A stretch of DNA of 64,000 nt from Gammaproteobacteria bacterium (GTDB taxonomy: Bacteria > Pseudomonadota > Gammaproteobacteria > SZUA-152). Within the stretch, counting starts at the first letter, position 1; every line of letters begins with the position of its first letter. The stretch covers positions 35,068 through 99,067 of the forward strand of contig JAKIUN010000007.1 in assembly GCA_021647505.1 (NCBI GenBank). Reading direction: 5' to 3'. The notes under the pieces were generated by a model. That model did not search any database. It was not told the origin of the DNA and worked only from the letters and a program-made list of their open reading frames with translations. Of the stretch, positions 21,630-30,870 are shown piece after piece. Made by a program: the position numbers and the translations under genes.

Positions 21630-21799
21630 ATCAAAACCTGCCGGTGGATCGCTTTCTGCGCCTCCTCGAAATTGTCGCCCATGAATATGAAGATGCCCCA
21701 GCGATCAAGGCCGCCGTACTGAACCGATTCATCGATGAGATCGAATCATTACTGGCGATTTGGAAAAGGGCGGAGGTATTCTCCGCACGTTACTTATAG
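21626..21799 (+). CDS. Short partner-like ORF, possibly truncated
   Basis: A 57-codon frame starting at a GTG that overlaps the nucleotidyltransferase stop. The product is helical and charged (NQNLPVDRFLRLLEIVAHEY..), in the position where a HEPN or substrate-binding partner usually sits. A mobile element begins 15 nt after its stop, so it may be what remains of a longer gene. I do not recognise a family. Confidence 0.35.
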   Translation: MNQNLPVDRFLRLLEIVAHEYEDAPAIKAAVLNRFIDEIESLLAIWKRAEVFSARYL

Positions 21800-21813
21800 C
21801 GAGTACACGAAAT

Positions 21814-22024
21814 CACTGCTGTCCCGTTAACAAAAGCTACAGTGGTGCAATCTGCTAATATGCGGGGGGGGGGGGCAAGTCGCACGAATGATACGATTGG
21901 AGACATGAATATGAATAACCTCTTCCGTCATTCCGGGCTTGACCCGGAATCCAGTGATTTTAACGACTTCCTGGATGTCGGAACGGATTCGGCATGACGA
22001 TGTGAAGTTAACGGGACAGCACTG
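21814..22024. mobile_element. MITE-like element, CAGTG..GTCCCGTTAAC family, copy 1
   Basis: 211 bp with 18-bp terminal inverted repeats: CACTGCTGTCCCGTTAAC at 21814-21831 and GTTAACGGGACAGCACTG at 22007-22024 (17 of 18 pair). It encodes no protein. The interior has a 12-G run (21864-21875) and the CATTCCGGGCTTGACCCGG palindrome shared with the copy at 36084. No convincing target duplication is visible at this copy. Confidence 0.75.
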
Positions 22025-22085
22025 ATGTGAGTCCCATTCGGGGAGAGAGGGTAGAGTCAGAGAGAATTTGAAAGAGAAGAAAACG

Positions 22086-22310
22086 ATGCAGTGTGCAATG
22101 TGTAAGCAGGGCGAAACCCAGCCCGGAAGGGCAATGGTAGCGCTGGGGCGTGGTGTTACCACGGTAGTGGTCAAAGGTGTGCCAGTCGATGTGTGCGGAA
22201 ATTGTGGTGAATATTATCTTTCTGAAGAGATGGCGGACAGGGTTTTGGCAATGGCAGAAGAGGCCGTTGCCCATAGTGCAGAAATTGAAATGCTGCGATG
22301 CGCAGCCTGA
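22086..22310 (+). CDS. YgiT-type zinc-finger protein (MqsA N-domain-like)
   Basis: 74 residues with two CxxC knuckles, CAMC (residues about 3-6) and CGNC (about 37-40), as in the N-terminal zinc domain of MqsA/YgiT antitoxins. Such proteins usually follow a DUF4258 or MqsR-type toxin. None is present, and the mobile element ends 61 nt upstream, so it may be an orphaned antitoxin. The start at 22086 follows AAGAGAAGA. Confidence 0.75.
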   Translation: MQCAMCKQGETQPGRAMVALGRGVTTVVVKGVPVDVCGNCGEYYLSEEMADRVLAMAEEAVAHSAEIEMLRCAA

Positions 22311-22428
22311 GGCGTAATTGATGTCCGAAAATCTCATTGCCCCCAATGGAATTGAATCATTAATACCAATTACCAACTCTCGCTTTGCCGAATATGGGCA
22401 GTTTGGGAAGGGGTAAAGGGTAGCGTCC

Positions 22429-22572
22429 CAATGCCGTTAAGTTAAGCCTGAGATCCTGCTTGTTGTAGGTTGGTGGTGAGCCTGCGAACCCCAACGAAGC
22501 CAACAATGTTGGGGTTTCTTCGTCACCGCCAACCTACAAAACAGTCGTGATTTTGCTAACTTAATGACATTG
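22429..22572. mobile_element. 144-bp MITE, copy 1
   Basis: The terminal inverted repeats are CAATGCCGTTAAGTTAA and CTAACTTAATGACATTG. The core is a GTAGGTTGGTGGTGAGCC palindrome. Flanking 10-bp duplications are GGTAGCGTCC (22419-22428) and GGTAGCGTCG (22573-22582), with one mismatch. It encodes no protein. Copies 2 and 3 (32317 and 53877) are exactly the same length and nearly identical. It occupies most of the 370-bp gap 22311-22680; I see nothing else there except the ribosome site of the next gene. Confidence 0.9.
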
Positions 22573-22680
22573 GGTAGCGTCGTCCCCTTTGGCTTTTTTG
22601 CTTCTTTTGCTTAAAAAGGTTGGCCAAGTCAAACTAACCTGGTTGATTATGTGTGCCAATATAGAAAAGGTGTAACAAAA

Positions 22681-23349
22681 ATGAGTCTTAAAGACAGTTC
22701 AACTGAGCAAGACTATTGGAACGATTTTTATGAGAAGTGCGTGATAGATGTGCCTTCACAATTCTGTGTCTCGATGCTAACAGACATCAGTAAAAGGAAG
22801 ACAGTAGTTGAATTTGGTAGTGGAAATGGAAGGGACTCCCTTTATATGGCAAGTATTGGACATGTGTTGGTCGCAATGGATCTGTCTGTTGAAGCTATTG
22901 AAAAATGTAACTCCTCAATGATCTCCCAGGGTGTAAAGCACGCTGTCTTTTTACATGGTGATATGTCAAATGATGTCGATGTACAAAAGGCGCTCGCTGT
23001 TGCAAGGGGGAACGCGCATGCTGACGAGCCGGAGTTGGTTATATATTCACGATTTGTCATGCACTCATTGGATGACGAGCAAGAGAAAAATTTTTTAACA
23101 TCCTTATCAGGGTATATGAAGCCAGGTGAGAAGTTATATTTAGAATTCCGTTCCACTGAAGATGCAGTAACCGATAAGTATTATGGCAATACTAATCACT
23201 ATAGACGATATATAGATACAACAAAATTCGTTAAGAGTTTATCTGAGAACTGTGGTTTTGAGGTCAACTATTCAGTTACAGGGCAAGGAATGGCACGTTA
23301 TAAGGAGGAGGATCCATTTATTTCAAGGATACTGGCGACAAAGAAGTAA
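22681..23349 (+). CDS. Class I SAM-dependent methyltransferase
   Basis: 222-residue methyltransferase with motif I VVEFGSGNGRDSLYMA (residues about 42-57), the acidic strand VAMDLS near residue 68, and LHGDMSND. It opens the AT-rich polysaccharide segment, so a sugar or lipid-carrier intermediate is a likely substrate (inference). The substrate cannot be read from the sequence. The frame extends to 22651, but ATG 22681 gives a normal start. Confidence 0.8.
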   Translation: MSLKDSSTEQDYWNDFYEKCVIDVPSQFCVSMLTDISKRKTVVEFGSGNGRDSLYMASIGHVLVAMDLSVEAIEKCNSSMISQGVKHAVFLHGDMSNDVDVQKALAVARGNAHADEPELVIYSRFVMHSLDDEQEKNFLTSLSGYMKPGEKLYLEFRSTEDAVTDKYYGNTNHYRRYIDTTKFVKSLSENCGFEVNYSVTGQGMARYKEEDPFISRILATKK

Positions 23350-23493
23350 GTATAAATGCTTCTTAGATATCTGATCCGCACCCCTCTTTTGGACTGTTTT
23401 TTGTTTCGTAGACAAGAAATATAACATCTTAATTGCTATGCAATATTTTACCTTAGCTCGATCGTGATGCAGTGAGCATGCTAGTGGGTCAAT

Positions 23494-24792
23494 ATGTTTA
23501 TTAGAGATACGTTCAGAACAACGATATTGTCAGTTATAGGAAAGGGTTTAGGGTTTTTAGTACCGATAGTAATCGCAAGAATATTTGGGGTATCTGTGGA
23601 AACAGATGCCTTTTTTTATACATATGGAATAGTTCTTTTTGTTGTTAGTATTTTGTTACCAGTAATTGAAAGTGCAATTGTTCCCTATGTTGTGGAGATT
23701 ATTGATGGAAGTGATGAGGAGAATGATCTCCTCGGAATACTTTCTGTGTGGGCTGTGGTGGTAGGCAGTGTAATCTGTACTTTTATTATTGGATTCTTGC
23801 CATTTTTTCTTAGTATGGCAACAAATTTTGAAGAAAGGCAAATAGAACAGGTGGTTTTGTACTTCTTTGGGCTATCATTGCTGATAATAATTACCCTTCT
23901 GTCAACGGTATATTCGGGGTTCTTAAATGCAAGAAAGCGATTCTCGGTGGTTGCGATTTCGCCTGTTGTTCGTGCAGGGATATGCCTTGTATTTATACTG
24001 ATGTTTTCAGAATCCTTGGGGTTTTGGTCGGTTATTATTGGATATACTTTGGGAGAAATATTACGGCTGTCCTTATTTTTGTATGCTGCAAGGAATGTGG
24101 GAGTTTTTCGGTTTAAGGGAGTCTTTCATCCGACTGCTAAGCAAAAAAAAATGCTTCGAAATGTGGCACATCAAACGTCCGGATTGGCTGTAGTGAATTC
24201 CAGTACAATTATTGATAGTACTATGGCAGCTTGGGTAGGGGCTGGTGCGATTTCGCTGTTGTTTTATGCGGAGCGCTTTAACATGATCTTGGCAACTTTA
24301 TTTACAAGTGGAATTTTGGTTACACTGTTATCTTACTGTTCCGAAACATATTTTTCCAAAGGTGCGGACGCTCTTAGGCTAAGGCTCAATAAGATAGTAA
24401 AAGTCTGTTTAATTATTGGTGTAATCGCAGTTCTTGTGCTGATTAATATTAATGGTTCCGTTATCAGCTGGTTTTTTTATGAATCTAATATTTCAGCAAA
24501 CGATAAGGACTTGCTTAAACAAATGTGGGATGTTTATCTAATTGCCTTTATTCCTTATATAGTTGCGCGGATCTATGTAAGGGGACTGGTTATTCTAAAA
24601 ATGGGAAAGGTAATAATGCTAGGGGGTTGGTTGAAGATAATTATAAAAGTAGTATTTAATATTATTTTTATAAAAATTTTTGGTTTGATTGGTTTGGTGT
24701 ATGCCACGATGGTAATGACGTTATTTGAAGCAATATACTTTTATTTTCAATTTAATAGATGTTTGAATCTGCAAATGGAAATGAGTCGATGA
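23494..24792 (+). CDS. Wzx/MurJ-like polysaccharide flippase
   Basis: 432-residue polytopic membrane protein with about 12-14 hydrophobic helices from residue 10 to 425. The start (TTILSVIGKGLGFLVPIVIARIFG) and the ETDAFFYTYG segment match the MviN/MurJ-type MOP exporter family. In a polysaccharide locus it most likely flips undecaprenyl-linked repeat units to the periplasm. The stop overlaps the next ATG (ATGA). Confidence 0.82.
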   Translation: MFIRDTFRTTILSVIGKGLGFLVPIVIARIFGVSVETDAFFYTYGIVLFVVSILLPVIESAIVPYVVEIIDGSDEENDLLGILSVWAVVVGSVICTFIIGFLPFFLSMATNFEERQIEQVVLYFFGLSLLIIITLLSTVYSGFLNARKRFSVVAISPVVRAGICLVFILMFSESLGFWSVIIGYTLGEILRLSLFLYAARNVGVFRFKGVFHPTAKQKKMLRNVAHQTSGLAVVNSSTIIDSTMAAWVGAGAISLLFYAERFNMILATLFTSGILVTLLSYCSETYFSKGADALRLRLNKIVKVCLIIGVIAVLVLININGSVISWFFYESNISANDKDLLKQMWDVYLIAFIPYIVARIYVRGLVILKMGKVIMLGGWLKIIIKVVFNIIFIKIFGLIGLVYATMVMTLFEAIYFYFQFNRCLNLQMEMSR

Positions 24793-25487
24793 ATGTATTG
24801 ATGGAGCTGTATGCTCAAAAAAACAAAGCAGATGACCTTCTGTTTACGCGGTACATAAGTAGAAATATAGCAGTTATTTTTGTTGTGTTATTTATAAAAT
24901 TAAAGGTATCACCAAATGCTGTAACTATCCTAACTATTATTGCTAATGTTATGGCAAGTAGCATACTACTCATGAGTGATACTGGTTTAGCTGTCTTTGT
25001 TTATGCCCTAATGCTGCAATTGATGTATATATTGGATTGCTCAGATGGAATGCTGGCTAGATATGTTGGGAAAGGGTCTGCAACGGGAGCCTGGTTTGAT
25101 TTGGTCGTGGATCGCCTGAATCAGTTTATTATAATGTCAACTGTGTTGGTCTATGAATTACAGGGAAATGCTAATCTTTTGAGTGATGTGGAGTTGGTGG
25201 CAAGTATTTTATTGTTTTTTGGAACGACAATTATATTGGCAAATGCAATAAATTTAAAAACTATTTTAGTAAAAAATTCTCAAGGAGGTAGATCAAAAAG
25301 CCACGGAAAATATTATGATTTTGGTGTGAGTTTGCTTGTTGATTATCCGGTAATGTTGATTGTGTATGGAATTCCCCTGCTTTTGGCCGAGAGTTACAAG
25401 ATTATATTTTATCAGATGTTTGGGTTTGGGTACTTGTTACTGTTATTAATTCTGATTAATAAGACTGTTAGGACGCGGCGAGGTTAA
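24789..25487 (+). CDS. CDP-alcohol phosphatidyltransferase family protein
   Basis: Integral membrane enzyme of 232 residues with the complete catalytic signature DxxDGxxARx8GxxxDxxxD: DCSDGMLARY, then GAWFDLVVD (residues about 82-107). The family swaps the CMP of CDP-activated lipids for an alcohol or sugar phosphate. Here it sits between a flippase and a polymerase, so it may add a phospho-alcohol group or make an unusual lipid anchor (inference). Start and stop overlaps point to one operon. Confidence 0.85.
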   Translation: MNVLMELYAQKNKADDLLFTRYISRNIAVIFVVLFIKLKVSPNAVTILTIIANVMASSILLMSDTGLAVFVYALMLQLMYILDCSDGMLARYVGKGSATGAWFDLVVDRLNQFIIMSTVLVYELQGNANLLSDVELVASILLFFGTTIILANAINLKTILVKNSQGGRSKSHGKYYDFGVSLLVDYPVMLIVYGIPLLLAESYKIIFYQMFGFGYLLLLLILINKTVRTRRG

Positions 25488-25488
25488 G

Positions 25489-26898
25489 TTGGAAAATAAT
25501 AATCCTATTTTGGCGTTTTTCCCGGTTATTCCGGCTTTGTGTCGTCGTAGAAGAAATAAAATAAGCTACGTACTCTTATTTTTTGTTCTTGCGATTCCCT
25601 TTCAGAAATTCCCAGAAACTCTTGCTCTACATTCTATCATTACTCTTGATCCATTTTTTATAGAGGTGTTACGCGCTTTAGACGAAGTCATAATACTCTT
25701 GGCGTTGATGCTGGCTGGGGTAATAGGGGTCATCCGAGGAAAAATATTCCGGGTATACTGCCAGCCAGTATATTGGTGGTTAGCAGGGCTTGTTGGTATG
25801 TCTATAATTAGCGTAATAGTTAATGATGTTCCAATTAAGCAAGGTGTTCTGGGAACCTATGATCTTCTTAAGATATTTTTGATTGTTCTTTTATTTAGTC
25901 ACATGAAATATGAGGGTCGTGATTTTAAATGGCTAATTCGAGGGGTTGTCATGGTATCTGTGATATTTTCTCTAGTAGGCGTGGCTGGTGAGCTTGTCGC
26001 ATTATTTGCCGGGGTGGGTATCAATATATTCGTTGCAGATAATCAGAGATTTGGACTTTATAGGGTGATTTCGTTGGCGGGGCATGGGTCATGGAATTAT
26101 CTTGGAATGTTCTCAGTGTTAGCGTTTTTTTTAGTAACGGCTAATAGGGAAATTAGCCTTCAAATGAAGGCACTAATTCTTTTTGTTGTGAGTTTATTAA
26201 TTATCCTAACATTATCTCGGCAGGCGTGGTTGGCATTTATTGTTGTGTTGTTGTGCTTGTACTGGAAGAATCGTATTGTCTGGAGTTTTGTGCTGTTTAT
26301 GACATTGGCTTTAATGCTAGTCATTTTGGGGTATGGGGAGGAATTTACTGCTCATTTTGGGAAAGATATATCTTTAAATGAAGCTGAATATTATAGATTA
26401 TTTGCTTTTTATCAATCAATTGATATGTTTCTAATGAGTCCCTTGATAGGAGTTGGGCCAGGTAGTTTCGGTGGGGTGGTCTCTGTGATGTTTGAGAGTA
26501 AACATTATGATGCATGGCCGGAATCTTTTCAGGAATATATATACGGAATCCGTAGTATCGATCAATTTTGGCCACAATTATTGGCAGAGGTTGGCGTGTT
26601 GGGCATGTTATTTTTTCTTATGATTATCGCGATTCTTATGAGAGAAATTAAAAAATCTGAGGTATATTTCAAGGCGTTAGGTGAATCTCAATTATCAGAA
26701 TATGGGAGAGTGCTCCGATATTATATGCTAGCAATTATAATTATGGGTGCATTGTCAGGAATAAACTCACCATTAGTGACTATTCCGTATTTTTCTCTAG
26801 TTGGTATATATATAAGTTTCGCGTGGTCTTTACGTGGCGTATCTCGAGTTGGTAAGAATAGACTGGTTAAAGTCATCGACAGCAGTGGTGATTATTAG
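25489..26898 (+). CDS. O-antigen ligase/Wzy-like polymerase
   Basis: 469-residue protein with about 11-12 membrane helices and one large loop (about 275-345) between the last helices. This is the layout of the Wzy_C/O-antigen ligase family, with LTLSRQAWLAF and the GVGPGSFG motif in the expected places. The TTG start at 25489 has GAGG at 25480-25483, and its stop overlaps the next GTG. The role as polymerase or ligase is inferred from topology and context. Confidence 0.8.
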   Translation: MENNNPILAFFPVIPALCRRRRNKISYVLLFFVLAIPFQKFPETLALHSIITLDPFFIEVLRALDEVIILLALMLAGVIGVIRGKIFRVYCQPVYWWLAGLVGMSIISVIVNDVPIKQGVLGTYDLLKIFLIVLLFSHMKYEGRDFKWLIRGVVMVSVIFSLVGVAGELVALFAGVGINIFVADNQRFGLYRVISLAGHGSWNYLGMFSVLAFFLVTANREISLQMKALILFVVSLLIILTLSRQAWLAFIVVLLCLYWKNRIVWSFVLFMTLALMLVILGYGEEFTAHFGKDISLNEAEYYRLFAFYQSIDMFLMSPLIGVGPGSFGGVVSVMFESKHYDAWPESFQEYIYGIRSIDQFWPQLLAEVGVLGMLFFLMIIAILMREIKKSEVYFKALGESQLSEYGRVLRYYMLAIIIMGALSGINSPLVTIPYFSLVGIYISFAWSLRGVSRVGKNRLVKVIDSSGDY

Positions 26899-28109
26899 TG
26901 AAAATTATTTCGGTAAATAAATATTATTGGCATAAGGGAGGAAGTGAAGCCGTATTTTTTGCTGAAAAAAATTTATTGGAATTACATGGCCACAGTGTGA
27001 TCCCCTTTTCGATGCGGCATAAGAACAATTTAGCTACGGATTATTCCCGTTATTTTGTGGATGAGGTTGACTATTTAAAAATTGGATTGGCAGGGAAATT
27101 GTCAGCAGCCTTAAAGGTGATTTATTCATTGGACGCAAAAAGAAAAATGGATTCTTTGCTTTCGACAGAAGTTATTGATATTTCACATTTTCACATTTTT
27201 CAACACCAGATTTCGCCCTCGGTATTTGGCCCATTAAAGAAGAAAAACATACCGATTGTTTTAACTCTTCATGATCTAAAGCCTATGTGCCCAAATTATA
27301 AAATGTATACGCACGGCGCTGTTTGTGAAAAGTGTATGGGTAGGAGGTTTTACAATTGCTTGCTAAATAAATGTACGAAAGATTCAGCATTCAAAAGCAT
27401 GGTAAATGTTGTTGAAATGTATATGCACTATGCCCTCCAGTATTACCAGAACGTTGACAAATACATTTCACCTAGCAATTTCCATAGAAATAAAATGATT
27501 AAGTTCGGTTATCCTGAAGGCCAAATTGTTACGATCCCAAACTTCATTGATGCCTCACAATTTGAAATATCGAATGAAGATCATGGTTATGGTCTTTATT
27601 TTGGTCGCTTATCGGATGAAAAAGATGTTTGTACTTTGCTGGAGGCGTGCAAGAAATGTCCTAATATCCCGGTTGTGATTGTGGGGAATGGGCCTGCTGA
27701 GGGTTCACTGAAGCAGTTGGCCAAAGATTTGGGATTAAATAATGTGCAGTTTTTGGGCTACAAAGTCGGTAAGAATCTAATTGATGTCGTGCAAAAAGCA
27801 AGTTTTACTATTTTAACATCCAGAATTTATGAGAATTGCCCGATGTCTATATTGGAGTCACATGCAACTGGAAAGGCGGTTATTGCTTCACATATAGGTG
27901 GTATTCCAGAGTTAATTAAGGATGGTCAGGATGGATTTACTTTTGAGTCAGGGAATCCGGATGACTTGGCAGAAAAAATGATTTTTTTATGGCGAGATAA
28001 AAATACACGAGTATCTATGGGACTAAGTGGTCGTAAAAAGATTGAGACTGAATTTACACCAGAAAGGCACTATGATCAGCTTATTTCTGTGTATAGTAGT
28101 TTACTTTAA
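26898..28109 (+). CDS. GT4 glycosyltransferase
   Basis: 403-residue GT-B glycosyltransferase. The N-terminal NKYYWHKGGSEAVFF binds the acceptor-side glycine loop. The C-terminal GT4 donor site has GRLSDEKDVCTLLEA near residue 234 and SRIYENCPMSILESHATGKAV (split across about 303-323), with the E..E pattern of retaining family-4 enzymes. A CEKC..C cysteine patch near residue 147 is unusual but recurs in some GT4 proteins. The GTG start overlaps the upstream stop by one base. Confidence 0.87.
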   Translation: MKIISVNKYYWHKGGSEAVFFAEKNLLELHGHSVIPFSMRHKNNLATDYSRYFVDEVDYLKIGLAGKLSAALKVIYSLDAKRKMDSLLSTEVIDISHFHIFQHQISPSVFGPLKKKNIPIVLTLHDLKPMCPNYKMYTHGAVCEKCMGRRFYNCLLNKCTKDSAFKSMVNVVEMYMHYALQYYQNVDKYISPSNFHRNKMIKFGYPEGQIVTIPNFIDASQFEISNEDHGYGLYFGRLSDEKDVCTLLEACKKCPNIPVVIVGNGPAEGSLKQLAKDLGLNNVQFLGYKVGKNLIDVVQKASFTILTSRIYENCPMSILESHATGKAVIASHIGGIPELIKDGQDGFTFESGNPDDLAEKMIFLWRDKNTRVSMGLSGRKKIETEFTPERHYDQLISVYSSLL

Positions 28110-28110
28110 G

Positions 28111-29235
28111 TCAAAGTAGTTGGTTAGGGTGTTGATTGTTTATTGAAAGAGTATCTATATATGCATTTAGGATTTGAGATGCAATTATTTGCCAGTTGTA
28201 TTTTTGTTTAATTATTTCTTGGAAATCATGCGTATATTCTTTATTGCCTAGTTTTTTGCCTATTTGTTGGCAGAGCGTGGCTATGTCACCGGTTCGAAAG
28301 TAACTTTCCTTGGTCAATTCAACTTCTAGGTTGGCAGGTATATTGCTAACTAGAACGTCGAGGTTGTAACTCAAGGCTTCAAGCAGGGCGATTGGAAGGC
28401 CTTCGTGGTAAGAGGGCATAGCAAATAGCCGCGCATGGGAAAAAATTCCGTTTAATTTTTCTCCTTGAATAAACCCTGTAAGGGTAATGTTATTCAGCTT
28501 CGCTAGTTTTTTTAGGTTTCTGCTGTAATCAGTTTCGTGGTCAGCATCACCAACTAAAACTAATTTATATTCCGTATTATCCAGCTGTATATAGGCTTCT
28601 ATAAGGTCATGGAACCCTTTTTCTGGGACAAACCGTCCAACCCCAATAATATACTTATTTTTTTGTAGGCCGAGACTCTCGACATAGCCGCTATCAGATG
28701 CGATGTGGGGAATGTTTACGCCATTGGGGATAAGAATACAGTCATTCCGATTATATTTTGTTTCTAAAATAGTTTTTATGGTATTCGAGATGACGATAAT
28801 CTTGTCTGCATGATTTGTTCCAAGCCTCTCGCCAAGGCGCAACACAAATTTGGCCATACGTCCCCATTTTTGACGGTCATAATCAGGGCCGTGGTTTGTC
28901 ACAATGACTCTTAAACCGAGTAATTTTGCAAAGGGAACCATAATAGAGGGACCAATTGCATGTATGTGAAGAATGTCGGGTTTTAGAAAGTATGCGTGTA
29001 TAACACCGAGGAAGGTATGTACGATAGCTTCAAGGCTTTTACTCTTTGGCGTGAAGAGATGTTTAAGTTTTACACCTTTATATTCTAGGCCGCCTGATTG
29101 AATATATGGTTTTCTGGTAAAAAGGGTAACATCGCAGCCCAGTTCAACAAGGCGTGGGTATAGCTCTTGGCAATGTGTTTCAACTCCCCCCTGAATGTGA
29201 GGGATGCCCCGAGTACCTAGAACAGCTATTTTCAT
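28111..29235 (-). CDS. GT4 glycosyltransferase
   Basis: 374-residue GT-B enzyme on the opposite strand, ending one base from the previous gene. The N-terminal VLGTRGIPHIQGGVETHC is typical of GT4 proteins that build surface polysaccharide. GVGRFVPEKGFHDLIEAY (near residue 196) and MPSYHEGLPIALLEALSYN (near residue 270) form the donor site. It is transcribed with the radical SAM gene upstream of it. Confidence 0.87.
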   Translation of the reverse strand: MKIAVLGTRGIPHIQGGVETHCQELYPRLVELGCDVTLFTRKPYIQSGGLEYKGVKLKHLFTPKSKSLEAIVHTFLGVIHAYFLKPDILHIHAIGPSIMVPFAKLLGLRVIVTNHGPDYDRQKWGRMAKFVLRLGERLGTNHADKIIVISNTIKTILETKYNRNDCILIPNGVNIPHIASDSGYVESLGLQKNKYIIGVGRFVPEKGFHDLIEAYIQLDNTEYKLVLVGDADHETDYSRNLKKLAKLNNITLTGFIQGEKLNGIFSHARLFAMPSYHEGLPIALLEALSYNLDVLVSNIPANLEVELTKESYFRTGDIATLCQQIGKKLGNKEYTHDFQEIIKQKYNWQIIASQILNAYIDTLSINNQHPNQLL

Positions 29236-29270
29236 TATTTGTAACCAACAAATACCAGCGGGGAGAAGGC

Positions 29271-30428
29271 CTAGTTGTCTTTTAGCATTTGTGCGATCTC
29301 TTCATCTGGCAAGACGTATTGTATGGTGCCTTTATTTTCGCTTTGTATATGCTCATTGTTTGTAATCCGCAGGTCACCTTGCATTGGATCCTGGCCAACA
29401 TCACATTTTGGAATTTTATCAATACAAATAGGGCGTCCTAACAGACTTTTAATTTTGTTTTTTACCACCCATTTGATGGGATGTTTTATATATTTTTTCA
29501 TTACTGGTGCAGCTGTCCCAACCATCCAGCAATTCTTTGGGCAAGTTTGAACTAAATCCCGTACACGATTAGCTTGCTTGCTGTTCCATAGAGATTCGAA
29601 GGTTTCACATTCATGTATGTTTCCCATGCTCTCTTTCCAATATCTTTCTTCCAAACCATTACAGGGAAATACATCTCCGTTTGGTTCGATAAAGAAATTG
29701 GCTGATCCTGCTTCACACGGAAGCATGCGTTTTCCATCTCTTATGTAGTTGATTAAACCAAGGTTGAAAAAGGCCCTGAACCAGCTTTTAGGGCTGTTTT
29801 CTTTCATTAAGCTTTCTATCAAACTATGGAAGTTGTTTATAACTTCATCTTTATTGTCGATGAAATTGTCATTCTTGTGGAAATAGTAGGAGTTGTGGAA
29901 AGCGGCTGTTGCGAATTCAAAACCCATACTTTTCGACAGTCTGTATAGCCAAAGCATATCTTCAGAGTTCTTGTTAGAAACAGTGCAACCAAAGCCAATG
30001 TCTTTGACTCCCATCTCCTGCAGTCCTAGTAACGTTTTTAGGCCCCTATCAAAACTGCTCTCGCGGCCGCGAAGTTCATCATTTTTCTGAGATAGGCCCT
30101 CGATGCTGACCCTGATACCTATATTTGGGAATTTCTCAGCCAATTTGTGGATTTTATTTACATGCCAACCAGAGGTTGATATGACGATCCGTTCTGATTT
30201 TCTTGACATGACTTCTACGATTTCATCAAGATCGTTGCGGACAAAGGGTTCGCCGCCAGTAATATTGACGAATTTGAAGTTTGGAAGGATTTCAAGGTCT
30301 TTGGCGGTAATTTCTTCTTTTTTATTTGTTGGGTTTTCCCAGATATCACACATTTTACAGCGCATTTGGCACCGATAGGTTGTGATGATGGATACGTCAG
30401 TTGGGTAGGGTGTCGTGGTGCTTTCCAT
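29271..30428 (-). CDS. Radical SAM/SPASM-type protein of the polysaccharide locus
   Basis: 385 residues with the radical SAM CX3CX2C cluster motif CQMRCKMC (residues about 19-26), GGEPFVRNDL near residue 56, and a C-terminal SPASM-like cysteine set (PCEAGSANFF, FPCNGL, CPKNC; residues about 235-300) for an auxiliary Fe-S cluster. Homologues include sugar or peptide modifying and heme-d1-like radical enzymes. Its place among glycosyltransferases suggests modification of a glycan or lipid precursor (inference). No precursor peptide gene was found beside it. Confidence 0.83.
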   Translation of the reverse strand: MESTTTPYPTDVSIITTYRCQMRCKMCDIWENPTNKKEEITAKDLEILPNFKFVNITGGEPFVRNDLDEIVEVMSRKSERIVISTSGWHVNKIHKLAEKFPNIGIRVSIEGLSQKNDELRGRESSFDRGLKTLLGLQEMGVKDIGFGCTVSNKNSEDMLWLYRLSKSMGFEFATAAFHNSYYFHKNDNFIDNKDEVINNFHSLIESLMKENSPKSWFRAFFNLGLINYIRDGKRMLPCEAGSANFFIEPNGDVFPCNGLEERYWKESMGNIHECETFESLWNSKQANRVRDLVQTCPKNCWMVGTAAPVMKKYIKHPIKWVVKNKIKSLLGRPICIDKIPKCDVGQDPMQGDLRITNNEHIQSENKGTIQYVLPDEEIAQMLKDN

Positions 30429-30870
30429 ATCGGTTGCATTATTTCAGGTGAGTTATGAGTGAAAGTTTGAAATTTGGGTAAAAAATTACCATGCGCAAGC
30501 TGGGGGAGTCGAGCGGCCCCATATAGTATTTCATCGCAATGCATTGTAAACGCGTATCTCCTGTAACGCCACTTGAAGTAACCGGGGTAACAAAATGCGT
30601 TAACTCCTGGTTGTATCGTAACTAAATGGGCTAAAGCAGATAGGAATCAGGTTTTGCCAGAAATACTATGAAGGTGTCTAGTTTCTCTGGATAGCCAGTC
30701 CAGATTCAGGCTGTGACTTGCATGGTTCTTGTGCGGGGGTTTTTGAGGCAATTGAGACCAAGATTCTGGTACAAATCACGATTTACACGGGGAGGGCTCC
30801 ATTCCTTTAGCGAATGCAGTATCATGTCTAACGGGTTGCTGTATGGACTAGATAAAATCAGGGGGACGGA
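30429..30870. other. Intergenic gap between divergent polysaccharide transcripts
   Basis: This 442-bp stretch separates the minus-strand radical SAM/GT4 pair from the plus-strand sugar transferase, so it should hold both promoters. I see no convincing gene, repeat or clear promoter box in it. GC content rises across it towards the right. Confidence 0.6.
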
